Shown here: in pieces, positions 23,655 to 34,789 of the stretch
How the letters are laid out: every line of letters starts with the position of its first letter
Numbering within the stretch: position 1 is the stretch's first letter
Source: Corinectria fuckeliana
Lineage: Eukaryota > Ascomycota > Sordariomycetes > Hypocreales > Nectriaceae
DNA: 39,063 nucleotides
Direction: 5' to 3'
NCBI GenBank assembly: GCA_019137255.1
Contig: WPDH01000035.1
Span: forward strand, 1-39,063
Notes under the pieces: generated by a model
Database searches by the model: none
Told to the model about the DNA's origin: nothing
The model's input: the letters and a program-made list of their open reading frames with translations, nothing else
Translations under genes and position numbers: made by a program

Positions 23655-24184
23655 AACAACACACCGTCAAGGGAATAGTTAGGCGCCGCACTGCTATCAA
23701 TCATAGGTTGGGTAATACACGTAAGACTCCGCTTGCAGTGAGATACGTGAAGCGTTATCGTATTGTTTAACGACGAATTGTATTTAAGGTTTGCCAATCG
23801 TTGCGCCGGAGGGAAAAAAGATCGGACGATTGATCACAGTACGAGCAATCGATCGCAAAACTGCGCAGGATATGTGGCTTGCTTTGAAGGGCAAATTAAC
23901 TGATACCTCAAGCGTGAGCCATTAAGCACAGGCATACCCCTTCCAGGGAGAACCGGTGTCAAGCTGTTGCTATCTACAATCGGTAGAGCTATAAAGCGAA
24001 CGAATACCAAGAAGATGACAATAAAGGTCGCGAAAGAGAGTCGAGGATCACCGTGGTTCTCATCTGTCTGATCCAGTACAGGCCGAGTAGGGTCTGTTGT
24101 TGAATATTGTTCGTACACTGAATCCCGTTGTTCTTACGTTTCACCCAGACGCGTCAACAATAAGCGCCCATCTATGTAAATAAC
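23655..24184. other. Intergenic, one doubtful small ORF
   Basis: A minus-strand frame at 23,834-24,118 encodes 94 residues with one hydrophobic segment (FATFIVIFLVFVRFIALP). It lies directly downstream of the 24,185-24,675 gene on the same strand, could be a fortuitous frame in its 3' region, and matches no family I know. Otherwise this is convergent intergenic DNA. Confidence 0.3.
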
Positions 24185-24675
24185 TCAAGCAGCAAGACCT
24201 CTCCTCATCATATATCCACGAAGACTATCAAAAGACTGTTGCTTGAGTTGCAGGTGGCGGCCAAAGCTGAGTTGTTCTTCGAGGACCTCCATGGGAGCCT
24301 CATAAACAACGTCAACCCTCAAGTAGGAGCGAAACGGAAGTCCAGTATCACCGTATACATCATGAGCAAACTTCAGCTGCATTTGTGTGCGGCGGTTCTT
24401 CCGTGTTGGGGCGATGGGGACATAAGAGTTCTCGTCGACTCTTTCGTCCACCGTCGTTGTAATCTGTAGCCTATTTAGCATCTAGTAAGCTACCTTGATA
24501 TGATGCTTACCGTTGCTATTTTCACCCATCCAGCATTGCTAGATGGCGCTACTACTATGGCCATGTGTTTGCAGATGATTTGAGGTGCGCTGACCTGGCG
24601 TTTGGAATCATCACTCCACTCGTTGCGATGCTTAAAACGGAAGACTCCCCCAAGGGGATACTTCGAGTCCTTCAT
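24185..24675 (-). CDS. Unknown two-exon fungal protein
   Basis: Exon 1 is 24,675-24,511 (55 codons from an ATG) and exon 2 is 24,463-24,185. The intron is 47 bp, with donor GTAAGC, a GCTAAAT branch-like site and acceptor CTACAG. The join is phase 0 and gives a 147-residue protein without stops. Sequence highlights are YPLGGVFRFKHRNEWSDDSK near the start, an ICKHMAIVV strand, then a helical, charged C-terminal half (LRVDVVYEAPMEVLEEQLSF). No signal peptide, membrane helix or known catalytic motif is visible. I do not recognise the family. The clean splice and uniform coding character support a real gene. It is divergent from the 24.9-25.7 kb pseudogene, so the roughly 250 bp between them may hold both promoters. 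Confidence 0.6.
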
Positions 24676-24922
24676 AGCGGAGCAAAGGAGGTGCGGTCGA
24701 AGAGAATAAGAGCAGATGGAGAGTAAGGCGGACAGGCGCAGCCATTTTAAGTCTTGAAAGAGAGGTTGGTTTTGTCTCAGCCAGCCGGAAGAGTCACTCC
24801 GTGTTCATGCCGGCCGCCCCCGCCACGCCAAACTTATATGTTCATGACCTTTTAAATGATAACGCTAAAGAAGTTCCCCCACTCTAACCCATTTGTTATG
24901 CCAAAAAGTTCCGCGAGGATAG

Positions 24923-25729
24923 ATTCAAGTCAAGCAAGAAGACTACATTGGATTGCTGCTTCCTGTCCCGACATGCCAGTGCGGCTCGGGAACGCTTCCG
25001 CACGTTCCGATCAACACAGCAACAATCAAACAAAGGAATGGTAGCGCTAACCATAATTCAAGGAGATGGAAAGCTCTCATTTCTCTACCTAAAGCGCCAA
25101 ACAGCCTGGGCGAGCATTCGAATGATCAGTCTTCTTCGGCTTCGTATATAATAGCGTAATTAAGAGTGTGTATATATCCGTTACAGCAATTTGCGCCAAT
25201 CGGACATCAAACGACGAGGTGATGAACTTCGTCAGTCGTCGCAAAACTTGTCTCTCCTCGAATACACAGGACACGAAAGGTCTGAGAAGCAGTTCGCTTC
25301 CGGACACAGACAAATACCTGCCCGTTATTATAAATTCTTGCGCAGCACTTCGGCGAAGCTGTTATCGCGTGGAAGGCAGATCGCGAGAGCTTACATGATG
25401 AGTACAGGCAGTTCGACGCCCGGGGCCTTTACTTCGAGGACCGCTCCCAGACGCCCTCTGAACTAGACGAACTGGCCTTCTATCGCGTTAAGGCGAAATG
25501 GATCGATTGGAAAATCTGGAACTTCAACTGGGATGCCATGCCCAGCTTATCGTGGAAGCACGAGCACCCCATCCAGGAGCTCTTCGCCCCTGATCCAGTC
25601 CTGTGTTATTTCAAGCATCGCGAGCAGGCTGTCCGCAAGCGGATGCGCCAGGCTAACACCGTGGCAAACAACACTAGAGCCGCTACATCCATCTCCGAGC
25701 TCCTCAACCCTGCTATTGCCAAGAAGTAG
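24923..25729 (+). pseudogene. Unknown gene with a one-base frameshift
   Basis: Two pieces of one gene can be followed. An open segment to 25,143 is joined through a 43-bp intron (donor GTATAT at 25,144, acceptor TTACAG at 25,186) to a frame reading SDIKRRGDELRQSSQNLSLL ... IPARYYKFL, which ends at 25,340. There the protein character switches by one base into a frame that runs unbroken to TAG at 25,727-25,729 (AQHFGEAVIAWKADRES ... WIDWKIWNFNWDAMPSLSW). One extra G at 25,340 would restore a single frame. An intron here would need a very unusual donor. No ATG was found for the 5' end (a TAG precedes 24,923 in frame), so the start is lost or lies in an unseen exon. The protein is charged and Trp-rich, with no family recognised. 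Confidence 0.5.
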
Positions 25730-25813
25730 TGTGAACTGGAAATGCAAGCACTTTTGAGGTTGACGTGCATTGATTGATGTTGGAAATTGAACTACCTAAG
25801 GCTGGTATAACAA

Positions 25814-25847
25814 GATGCGGGATACGGCCTGACCGGCAGGTCGCATC
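25814..25847. terminator. Nested hairpin between convergent genes
   Basis: GATGCG (25,814-25,819) pairs with CGCATC (25,842-25,847), and inside it CCTG (25,828-25,831) pairs with CAGG (25,837-25,840). It lies in the 201 bp between two convergent gene 3' ends. It could influence 3'-end formation, but fungal genes do not need hairpin terminators, so the role is only inferred. Confidence 0.35.
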
Positions 25848-25930
25848 CCCATAGGATGCCTCTTCATAATGTTACCTTTCTATCATGTATAACTCACAGC
25901 AAATTCTAAACGAAGACCAGCAGGAGCAGC

Positions 25931-28392
25931 TTAAGACACTGTTCCGTGTACTCGTAAAGCATGGTTCTGAAGGTGCATCTTGTGATCGAGCGGCATGTCG
26001 CAAGCCTGGCACTGGATCTTGGCACCGTCCTGCAAATTTGACAAGTGTTTGCGTCGAAAGTGTTTAGTCAGGTCGCCTGAAGTGTAGAACTCGTGGGTAA
26101 GATCCTGAATAGCTTCATCATCGCCCGCTAGGGAGAGTGCCTTGCCGACACATATGAAGCATTTCCTCGGTCTCTCCCGCTCGGTCTTGACGAAGATAGA
26201 CATCAGCGCCACATCCAAAGGACTCTCGGCTGGAGGCTCGCGAATCGCGGCGCATTTGCTAGGGTAAGCTGACGACGCGTTTGTGCGGCGGACGGTCTGC
26301 CCTTCTTCCACAACGCAATACGCAATGACCGCGTTGATAGCGTTGTCTCTCCGCCGAAACATACACTCGAGCGTGTCGCCAAGGGGAGCAGTGAGCGCCT
26401 TCGCCAGTCGCTTTTGAGCCGGGCGCTGAGGCGGAGAGGCTGTGTCGACGGCCGGCTTGGCGAACCCAACACCTTGTAATTGCCGCTCAATATCGTCGAC
26501 TGCCTGCCCAGCGGTCCATTCGTCCCGGATCTGCTGCTTGAGTGCCCTCTTGAGGTTCTGCTTCTCGTTCCTCAGCTGACGGCGGATCTCTTTGTATTCT
26601 TCTGAACCTTGACGAAGCCTTCGAAGGTCTCGCTCTAATCGCCTGATCTGAGGATTAGTGCTCACCGAGGCTGCCTGCTCAGCAGTGAGGTCTATCGGCC
26701 GTCGTTTGCTGATCGAGTGACCTACACTGCAAGCCTGTCTGATCAATGCCTGCTGTGGCTTTTGTCCTCGGAGGATTCCCCATGTATCTGCACAAATCTC
26801 GCGTCCCAGATAGTGTTTCTGAAAGGGAATCGAGTTTGAGTGGTCCAGTGCAAGGGTTTTTAACGACTCACTGATGTCGCCTGTATTATTCATTAGCAGA
26901 CGCTTACAGCTCACGCTTGAGGAGGCCCTAAACCTACCACTTCGGTCAAACTCGTTGGCTGCATTATAGCGCAGATTGTATGGAATAGTAGGATATTCAA
27001 GCCCTAGAATCTCGCCAATCCTTCTAATACACTGCGCCATCATTTGGTAGGTGATTGGCTTGTCCTCGGCGATGTCGAAACCCACAAGAGTCTTGACAGC
27101 TCGGCGGAATATGTATGTCTCCTTCAAATCGTCTCTCAGCGGCAGGGGAAGCTCCCGCTCCCCTGGATGAATGTCGAGGTTCGCTAGCTGCGCTGGTGAT
27201 GTGAGACTAGCCGCTCGAAAAGCGCGGTGGCGGAATAAAATCCCCAACAAGAAGACATGTGGGTTGAGAAGCAAGGATGGGTCAAACAAGGTCTCAGGGA
27301 GATGGAAGGTTTTCCTAGTTACAACGTCAGCACCGCATATAGTAAAACACATAGTGCCGTAGGCCCTTACGCGTCTTTGAGACCGAGGTACGTCTTCGTG
27401 AATTCTAGAGTAAATCGGACTAGAGTGTTATGTGGCCCACCATCTGGATCTCTCGCCAACACGAGTCTTAGGTCTCCGAATCGCATGCGTAGGATGGATG
27501 TAGGACGGGCTCCTGCGGGAGCGAGCAGGAGGAGAAAGAGGACGGCGAGGATGCGCAGCACACCGAGCTTGAAGGATTTCTTCGTAGTGGTAATTGTCGT
27601 TTCGATTTGCTCCTTCAGGTCTTCAATCGTCATGCACCGATTCATTCGTTTCTGGTCGCTCAGACAATGCTTTGTGGCGAGTTCTCGAAGCACCTGTACA
27701 GTCAGCGGGGTGACCATCGCTCACTGCGACTTGATCGTACCTTGTGCATACGCCGATTCATCTTAGAGTCCAACTTCTCCCCTATGGCTCTCTCAAAGGC
27801 GAGACGAAAGACTTTCTAATATGTACCTAAGGAACTGCTCGTTTTAATTCCTCGCATCTTCCTGTCATCCTTGCTGACCTTCTGGTTAAGCCTCTAGTCG
27901 AAGAAGTTGTATAGTAGCCGCAGAGAGTCAGACTTCGTGATAGCCTTAAAACAGCCTTGAGGCTTACGCTGTAGAATCTCGCAGTACCTATCAGCAGAAA
28001 GGGTTAGCGACTAAGATAGCAAAGCAAGACATATAGGGAGTTGTGTACTGCCTCTACTGCTCCTCACAGGCCTCTATAAGCACTAGACTGCTATCACTAT
28101 AGTCCTGGGCTTTATAGGTAGTATCGTTAAACACCTTAACCACTTACCGATAATATTCAGGTGGATAGATATTACCACTGAAGAGCTGAATCTGGTCTTC
28201 AATATCAATATTGATATTGATACAGCTAGTATTATCGAAGTATGTGTCCTCGTCGTTTATTACGTCCGTCTCCGCATCCGAGCTGTCGGCTTTATTCTTA
28301 TTGAAGATATTATCACTCTCGTACTTACTGTCGGGCGAATATGACGTATCAGAATCGTCTGCATTATCGAAAGGGTCGTCTCATTGCATCAT
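25931..28392 (-). pseudogene. DUF3435/FluG-type tyrosine recombinase (Starship captain family), 5' half broken
   Basis: Five exons: 28,392-28,049, 27,987-27,741, 27,693-27,371, 27,314-26,938 and 26,880-25,931. Introns are 61, 47, 56 and 57 bp, all GT...AG, and the joins keep one frame of 746 codons. Domains, numbered from ATG 28,392: an acidic Asp/Ser/Asn-rich N-terminus (5-75); the DUF3435 recombinase core with box I Arg260 (GARPTSILRMRFGD), YxxR Arg420 (YNLRYNAANEF), His444 and the likely nucleophile Tyr454 (QKHYLGRE); a coiled coil (about 507-560); and two C-terminal zinc fingers (C671/C674/H704/H709 and C721-x2-C-x12-H737-x4-H742). Five nonsense codons interrupt exons 1-2: TGA 28,381-28,383, TAA 28,144-28,146, TAG 28,054-28,056, TAG 27,894-27,896 and TAG 27,816-27,818. 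Exons 3-5 have none. Full-length protein cannot be made. A shorter product could only start inside. The family inserts mobile DNA by site-specific recombination. Confidence 0.85.
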
Positions 28393-28838
28393 GGTGGACA
28401 TCTGGAGGAAGCAGTCGATGGGGTGGTGCACTAGGTCGGCGAGCAAGAAAGTGCCGGTCTCTATAGTAGAAAGAAAACACAAAAGAACGCCTCGTCACCT
28501 ACACCATAGGCGGAGCGGGCGCTCATTAAATAAGGCATCCGTAATGCCGCCATATTTGGTGGTTGTGGCTCCCTCATCATGGGGGGTTCGAAAAAGGATC
28601 ATGGAAGCTCACACTCAAATTCAGTTCTTGACGGGCGGCTGCGGTGCCGCTTCATTGGTGCGCGGCGAGGGACCTGAGGGGTACATGGCAGTGTCCGGAT
28701 GAGGAATCCCCACCATGTCGACGGGCTGCTGGGCCCTTAAAGCGGCGACGGATCCCTGGCAAAATGGCCACCACCGACAGTGGCATTAACCACCAAAAGC
28801 GGTGATAGATTCGCCGTCTTATTGTTTAAGCTAGTTAC
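28393..28838. promoter_or_regulatory. Upstream region of the recombinase gene and island edge
   Basis: About 440 bp of normal composition between the recombinase start and the abrupt switch to AT-rich DNA at about 28,826-28,840. No gene is seen. It contains a short imperfect direct repeat, AAAGCGGCGACGGATC at 28,739-28,754 and AAAGCGGTGATAGATT at 28,796-28,811, differing only by C/T or G/A, and small inverted pairs such as CCAC...GTGG between them. If the gene is a captain, the element's 5' terminus and recombinase binding sites should fall here. Confidence 0.4.
28739..28811 (+). repeat. Short direct repeat pair at the island edge
   Basis: Two 16-bp copies start 57 bp apart. The second differs from the first only by transitions (CGA to TGA, CGG to TAG, C to T). 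Position next to the compositional boundary and upstream of a recombinase gene makes a binding-site role possible but unproven. Confidence 0.45.
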
Positions 28839-29429
28839 TAAAGGGGGTCTTAAAATTATATAATATATAGTAGCTCTAACTATTATACTAAACTAACCTT
28901 TTTGTTATTATAATAATAATATTACTAATCCTAATATATAAGGCTAACCTATTATATTAATATCTTAATACCTAATAGGGCTATAAGATTATAGTTCTTA
29001 TACTTTATTATACTAGTTAAGCAGCCTAATTAGTATAGCTAATTATTTAATATTAAATTAAAAGACTAGAAGATATTAACTATATAGGAAAATTATATCT
29101 TAATACTATTTTTTAAGCTTTTTAGAGATCTTTTTAGCTAAGTAATATAATAATATTACCTCTAATCTTATTTACCCCTCTTATATATTAATAAGTTATT
29201 TAACTTAAAAGTAAATAAGATTATTATAAAGCTAGAAACTAAAAGATCCTCTAAGTGTTTTTCTTTTTTAATTTAATAGTAAGATAATATAAGAAATTAT
29301 AAGTATTACTAGGCTTATTATATAGCTCTATTTAAGGCTATATATATTTATAATTATATAATAAAAGTTATATATTTCTATTCTAAAAGAGACTTTATAA
29401 GGCTATCTACTAGTATCTAAGCTATAAGT

Positions 29430-29760
29430 AGTTAAGATATCTTAACTTTACTCTTCTAAATAAGCTTATAAACCTAGTAATAATAGATATTAATATGCTA
29501 AAGTGTTATAACTAGCTTAGTTAACTACTTTATAATTAGCTAGATTATATTAATATTATTATACTAGATTTAGGCTATATTTTAGACTTTAATACTAACC
29601 TTCTTAAGAAGTTAACTTAAGGCTAGCTGTTTCTTAACTATACTTATAAGAGTAAGTAACTTAGCTTTTATACTAGATATAGTAATTATATTCTACTTTA
29701 TAGCCTTCTAAGTAATAAGACTCTTATATAATATAACTACCTAGCTCTATAAGAACTTTC
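29430..29760 (-). pseudogene. Copia RNase H domain, degraded
   Basis: Minus-strand translation across stops gives 'WKAIKQ'-like and 'ITISSIKAKLLTL' sequence at about 29,640-29,720, matching the copia block 'TVTTSSTEAELLAL'. Farther on, 'LVITL.HINIYYY' at about 29,480-29,510 matches 'LRHVDIHxxWxRE', and 'SKVKISWLL'-like sequence matches the end block. The catalytic Glu and Asp of these blocks read Lys and Asn, as G-to-A changes would give. Confidence 0.78.
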
Positions 29761-30099
29761 TAGTTGTTAAGTAGTCTTTAAAAGCTATATTTATAGCTAT
29801 AAAGAGATTTCTCTAATTCTTAGTTACTATATAGTAAATATAAAGCTTTTTAGTATTATAAAAGTAGCTAATATACTATTTTATAGCTTTATTATACTTA
29901 AGGCTTAGCTAATAATTAAGTTAACTAAGCTTTAATAATATATAGGATATATTAGGCCTTATAGTATTAGTAAGATAGCTTATACTACCTACTTTCATCT
30001 TATACTTTAAGATAAGACTAAAACTAGCTTTATATATTATAAGTATAAGAATTTATAAGAGTAGAAAGGTTTTTTTCTTATAGACTTTTAGTCTCTTAC

Positions 30100-30900
30100 T
30101 ATTTAACTTAAATTTCCTAGTTATAGTTAAAATATATAACTTTTAAGAGAGCTAAAAATAACCTACTATATAGTCCCTAATAATCTTAATCTTTAAGAAC
30201 TAATATAGCTCTTTTAGGTTCTTAACCTAATACTTTATTATTAAGATATTATAAACTTATTATTATTTACTTTTAAACTCTTTTAGCTATATTATAATAA
30301 TATTATTTATATAAAAGAAGATAAAAAGCTTTTTATACTTAAAGATATAAAAATCTTTCTTATAAGCTTTAAAGTCTTAACTAGTAAAAGAGTAAGTAAG
30401 ATTTTTATACTATAGCTTTAGTAATATTTATAAGCTATAAAAAGCTCTTAAGAGCTTTAAAAAGACTCTTTTTTTTAAATATTTTTAGTAGTAAGTATTA
30501 ATAAACCTCTCTACTTAGTAGAGCTTTAATAAAAGTATTAATAATATTATATTAATATATATTAAGATCTTTCTTATAGTATTTTATATATATTACCTAA
30601 AAAGTCTTATATACTAAGGTAAATATATAAGTCTTAGCTTTATTCTTATTTTACTTATTACTATAAGCTACTAAGTATATCTTAAAGTATATTATATAGC
30701 CTTATTTATTAATCTTATATATAAACACTTATTTAAGATTAATAAGCTAAATATTATTATCTAGCTTATTTATAAGAACCTTCTTATAAGCTTTTTTATC
30801 CTTTAGGTTTTTAATCTCTAAAAGAAGGCTTATATATTACTAAGGTACTTATAAGAAGGTTATAGCCTGCTTATATAACCTTAAGGTAGGTAATATTATA
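30100..30900 (-). pseudogene. Copia reverse transcriptase domain, degraded
   Basis: The active-site block reads LFIFFYINNIIII at about 30,290-30,328 on the minus strand, with FYINNI at 30,299-30,316. The copia norm is FYVDDI, so both catalytic Asp codons are now AAT and Val is Ile. This is followed by LKEFKS, matching the usual 'xxFExFKxxL' helix. Confidence 0.8.
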
Positions 30901-33900
30901 CTAATATAAAGAGAATATCTTTTTATATTTAAAAAAGTTATATTAATAATATATTTTACCTTAGTATATTTTTTAAGTTTTTTTTGCTTTTATATCTTAA
31001 GAGCTTTCTCTAAGGGCTTTTAACTATAACACTTAGAGATTATATTAGCTTTTTAAAAGTGCTAATTATAATCTCTTTAAGTCTTTTATAATAATTCCTC
31101 TAGTAATTAAAAAGAGATATTATTAAGATTATTATATAAGTTTAAATTAGTCTTACTATTTATTTTATCTCCTAATATCTTATTAACTTATTTTAATATA
31201 ATAATTTATATATTAACTAAACTATTATTATCTAATAAGTCTTATAATTTTAAACTCTTTATAAGATTATTAGGTTTTATAAAGTTATTACTATTTTTAG
31301 CTTATATAGCTAATAAGATATTATTTATAATCTTAGGTAATAAATTATATAATAGTATTATACTTACTATCTTATATAGTAAGCTAGACTAATATAAAGT
31401 ATTATTAAGAAAAGTAACTTATCTTATAGCTCTCTTAATAAGAGAGAAAAAGAGTAAAATAGTCTTAAATATAGTCTTAGTACTCTTAATCTTAAGAGTG
31501 CTTTCTTTTTCTTATAAAGACTTAGTTTAAGATTACTATTATTAAGTATATTAGACCTCTTTTTACTATTATATCTCTCTTAGAGATATTATAAGTAATA
31601 CTTAAATCTATAACTTAGTAAGATCTAAGAAAGACTTTATAGCTATTATATTAAGACTACCTTTCTTACTAATATTTTTATTATTAAGAACTTCTCTTAT
31701 ATTAATTTAGTTTAGGATTTTATAAGTATATTTCTTATAAGCCTTTATATTTTTCTTATATCTTAAATTAAAGTATTTTTACTTATTAAACTATATATTA
31801 GTAAAAATTATAACCTTCTTACTTTAGGTTATTAGTATATAAATTATATATTATTACTTACTTTTATAGCTAATAAGATACCTAATATAAGCTCTCTCTA
31901 TAAGTAAGCTTAAAAACTTATATAACTTAATATATTCTTAGGTAGCTATAGTTATTAGATAGGTTAAGCACTTAAAGACCTTAATATATACCTATAAGAG
32001 TCTTATATTCTTAAGGATATAACTATATATAAGAATATTATCTTTAACCTAGTCTTACTAAAGCTAGTAGAAGGTTACTTACTGATTTTTCTTTTAATAA
32101 GATATATAATTAAGAAAATATATTACTATATAGTATATCTTAAAGGTAAGCTCTTTTAAAAGTCTTAACTTCTTAATTATAACCTTACTCTTAACTTTAA
32201 TAATCTTTTCTAATATCTTAACACTCTTATTTTATATTAAGGTTAATAAGATAGACTTATAGATAATTATACTATTATTTTTAAAAATCTCTTTTTTCTT
32301 TTTAGTAAAAAGAGCCTTCTTATTATTATACTATAAGAGTAAGATCTTAAGACTATATTAAGTTTATAACTAAGCTTATAGCTTTCTAAATATACTTTTA
32401 ATATCTAATTTTATCTTTAGAAGGTAGAAAAAGTATATTTTTATTATTATATTTATAAATAAGACCTAATAATAGTAGCTATTATATATAGATACTAGAA
32501 AGTAATAAAAATTATAATTTATCACTTTTCTAAGCTCTTAAGAGATATAGTCTAAAGACTTTCTTAAGACTATTATTATTACTTTTATTATAATATAAAC
32601 TTAATATTTCTTAAGAAGAGGTCTTTTAACTCTTACTTTTAAACTTAATAAGGCTAGCTAATTAAGAGCTTTCTATCTTATATAACTATATTATTAATAC
32701 TAAAGCTTAGTATTCTCTTTAAGAACTATTCTAAGCTTTAAGGCTATTATAACTAAAAGGCTTTAAATAGATACTCTTATTAAAATAACCTACTAGCTTA
32801 TATAAAGCTATATAAAGGCTACTATCTTAGATAATCTTTTTATTTAAAAGACTTTTACTTTTTAATTCTAAATAATACTATTACTATATATCTAGAAGCC
32901 TAAGATTATATTAAGATATATCTCTAGTATATAATAAGTATACTTAAGTCTAATAAGCTTACTCTTAGAAAACCTAAGATATTAAACTCTTAGGTTAACT
33001 ATATCTTAGCTTTTTATAAATATCTTACTATTTTTTATATAAGTAGTCTTTTTAACCTTCTAATTAAAGCCTTTTTTAGAAAACTAGTTTATATAGTTAA
33101 AAAAGTAGTATAAGATACTAAAATTATAAATAGTAATATTCCTAATTATAAGGTTTATAAAGGTTATATTATATATAGCTATATATAAAGTATTTATATA
33201 AAAAATAAGACCTAAGAGAGAGGTTTAATAAGTAATAGTAATTATTTTTATCTTCTCTTTTAGACTGCTAATTAGCATATAAGTTGCCTTTTTTGCTAGA
33301 GTCTAGGTATTAGCCTTTTTTAGCTCTTTTAGGTACTTATTAAACTACTTCTTAAGAGTCTTATTCTGCTTAGAGTTAAAATCTTAGCCCTTTAGTGTGT
33401 ATTTCTTCTTATATAAGGCTAGAAAGTTAAAATATCTTTTCTACTATATAGGTATTTATATAAGATATCTCCTTTTATAGCTAAAGTACTTCTAACTTAT
33501 AGTTTTATTTTACTAGCTTAACTAAGAAGAGTTTAATAACCTAAGAGCTATTATAAAGTAAGCCTAAAAAGAATTTAACTTTTTCTTTCTTATATTATTA
33601 TAAAAGAGGTGTATAATCTTAAGCAGATTATTTACCTTTTTACTCTTACTTTTCTACCTTATAATAAGCTTATTCTAAGTATAATAAAACTCTTACTAGG
33701 GTTTTATCACCTTTAGAAACTCTCTTTTAGCTCTCTTCTTATTAATAATAATTATCTTATATATAATATAATTCTTTTAAGCCTTTTTAAACTAGTTAGC
33801 TTAAGCTTTTTAATCTTTTAACTCTTTCTTAGTTATTAAGGCCTAAAACTTTATCTTAACTTTATAAATATTATTCTTATCTTTAGGATTAATAAAAAGC

Positions 33901-34611
33901 GTAAGATAGCTAATAATCTCTTTAAGATCTTATATTTTCCTAATATATATAGTATAACTACCTAAGAGAGTCTTTAAGATAGATATCTTAAGCTTATTTA
34001 GCTTTTTTTTCTTAAGAGTCTTATCTTATAAGCTCTTATCTTATCTTATCTACTAAAGTATAAATAGCCTGTTATTATTAGCTCGCTTAATATTATAGTC
34101 TTATTACTAATCTTTAAGGTTAAGCTAATAAATCTATATAGTAAGAGCCTTTTTTTTACTATTACTAATACCTAAAAAATCTAACCTTTTAGGCTTTAAA
34201 GAGAAGTCTCTCTTATTAATAACTAATATAAGGTCTAATATTAGATTATTAATACCTAATATAGTCTTTAAATTAATATATTTCTAAATTTTATATATTA
34301 TAGCTAGAGTATAAATACACTTTAGCTATAAGGTTTAGTTTTTAGCCTTTTTTAGCTTAAAAAGAAAGTCTAAAAATACTTTTATACTATTTATATTTAT
34401 TATATTAGTAGCTAAAGGTATACTAAGTACTTAGTAAGTAAATTACTTTAGATTATATAAATCACTTAAATTAGAATTTATAAGCCTTAAAGGTAATTAC
34501 TTAGCTACAGAAGAAATTAGTTACTTATAGGTCTTTTTCTAATATTAAAGATAATACTAGATTAATACTAAAAGCTAAAATTCACTTAAAAAGTTACTAC
34601 TAGGCTTATAA

Positions 34612-34776
34612 CTATTAATATAACTATATATATTATATAACTATACTAAGCTAGAAAAAGAGGCAGAATAGTAAGTCCCTAAGAGGATTACTATTATTAC
34701 TAGATGCTTAGCATCTAAGGCAGAAATATAGATAGTGCCTAATAGCAGGCCTAACTAGTAGTTTTACTACTAATAT
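34612..34776. repeat. Dispersed repeat, RIP-mutated copy (twin at 22,262-22,426)
   Basis: Same length and order as the island copy, with about 39 C-to-T/G-to-A changes and no gaps. A core at 34,701-34,731, including the TAGATGC/GCATCTA stem, is unchanged except for one loop base, although it contains CpA and TpG steps that are lost almost everywhere else in the arm. Just inside it, toward the copia relic, the minus strand reads GTTATAAGCCTAGTAG, which could be a primer-binding region. Confidence 0.85.
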
Positions 34777-34789
34777 AAAGGTAAGCTCT

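Larger units (their letters stand above)
28870..34611 (-). mobile_element. Ty1/copia retrotransposon relic
   Basis: On the minus strand, reading right to left, a copia polyprotein is visible through stops: a gag-like region near 34,300-34,560, undefined integrase sequence (about 31,800-33,300, not pinned to motifs), reverse transcriptase around 30,100-30,900 and RNase H around 29,430-29,760. Reverse transcriptase lying after the presumed integrase and ending in a copia-type RNase H distinguishes it from gypsy. A candidate 5' LTR is the 34,612-34,776 repeat. No matching 3' LTR was found near 28,850-29,100, so the 3' end is probably truncated at the island border. Confidence 0.75.

Noticed and set aside
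27315..27352. ATG at 27,352 as the start of the recombinase
   Set aside because: It falls inside a 56-bp intron (27,315-27,370). Splicing gives KDAKTFHLPETLFDPS, which continues the upstream exon naturally.
28104..28146. Possible extra intron in the recombinase gene using a perfect GTAAGT at about 28,147
   Set aside because: It would remove one stop, but the 43 bp it would delete read as family-like coding sequence (FNDT...AQDYSD) joined in frame to both sides. The GTAAGT is better explained as CGG followed by a mutated CAA.
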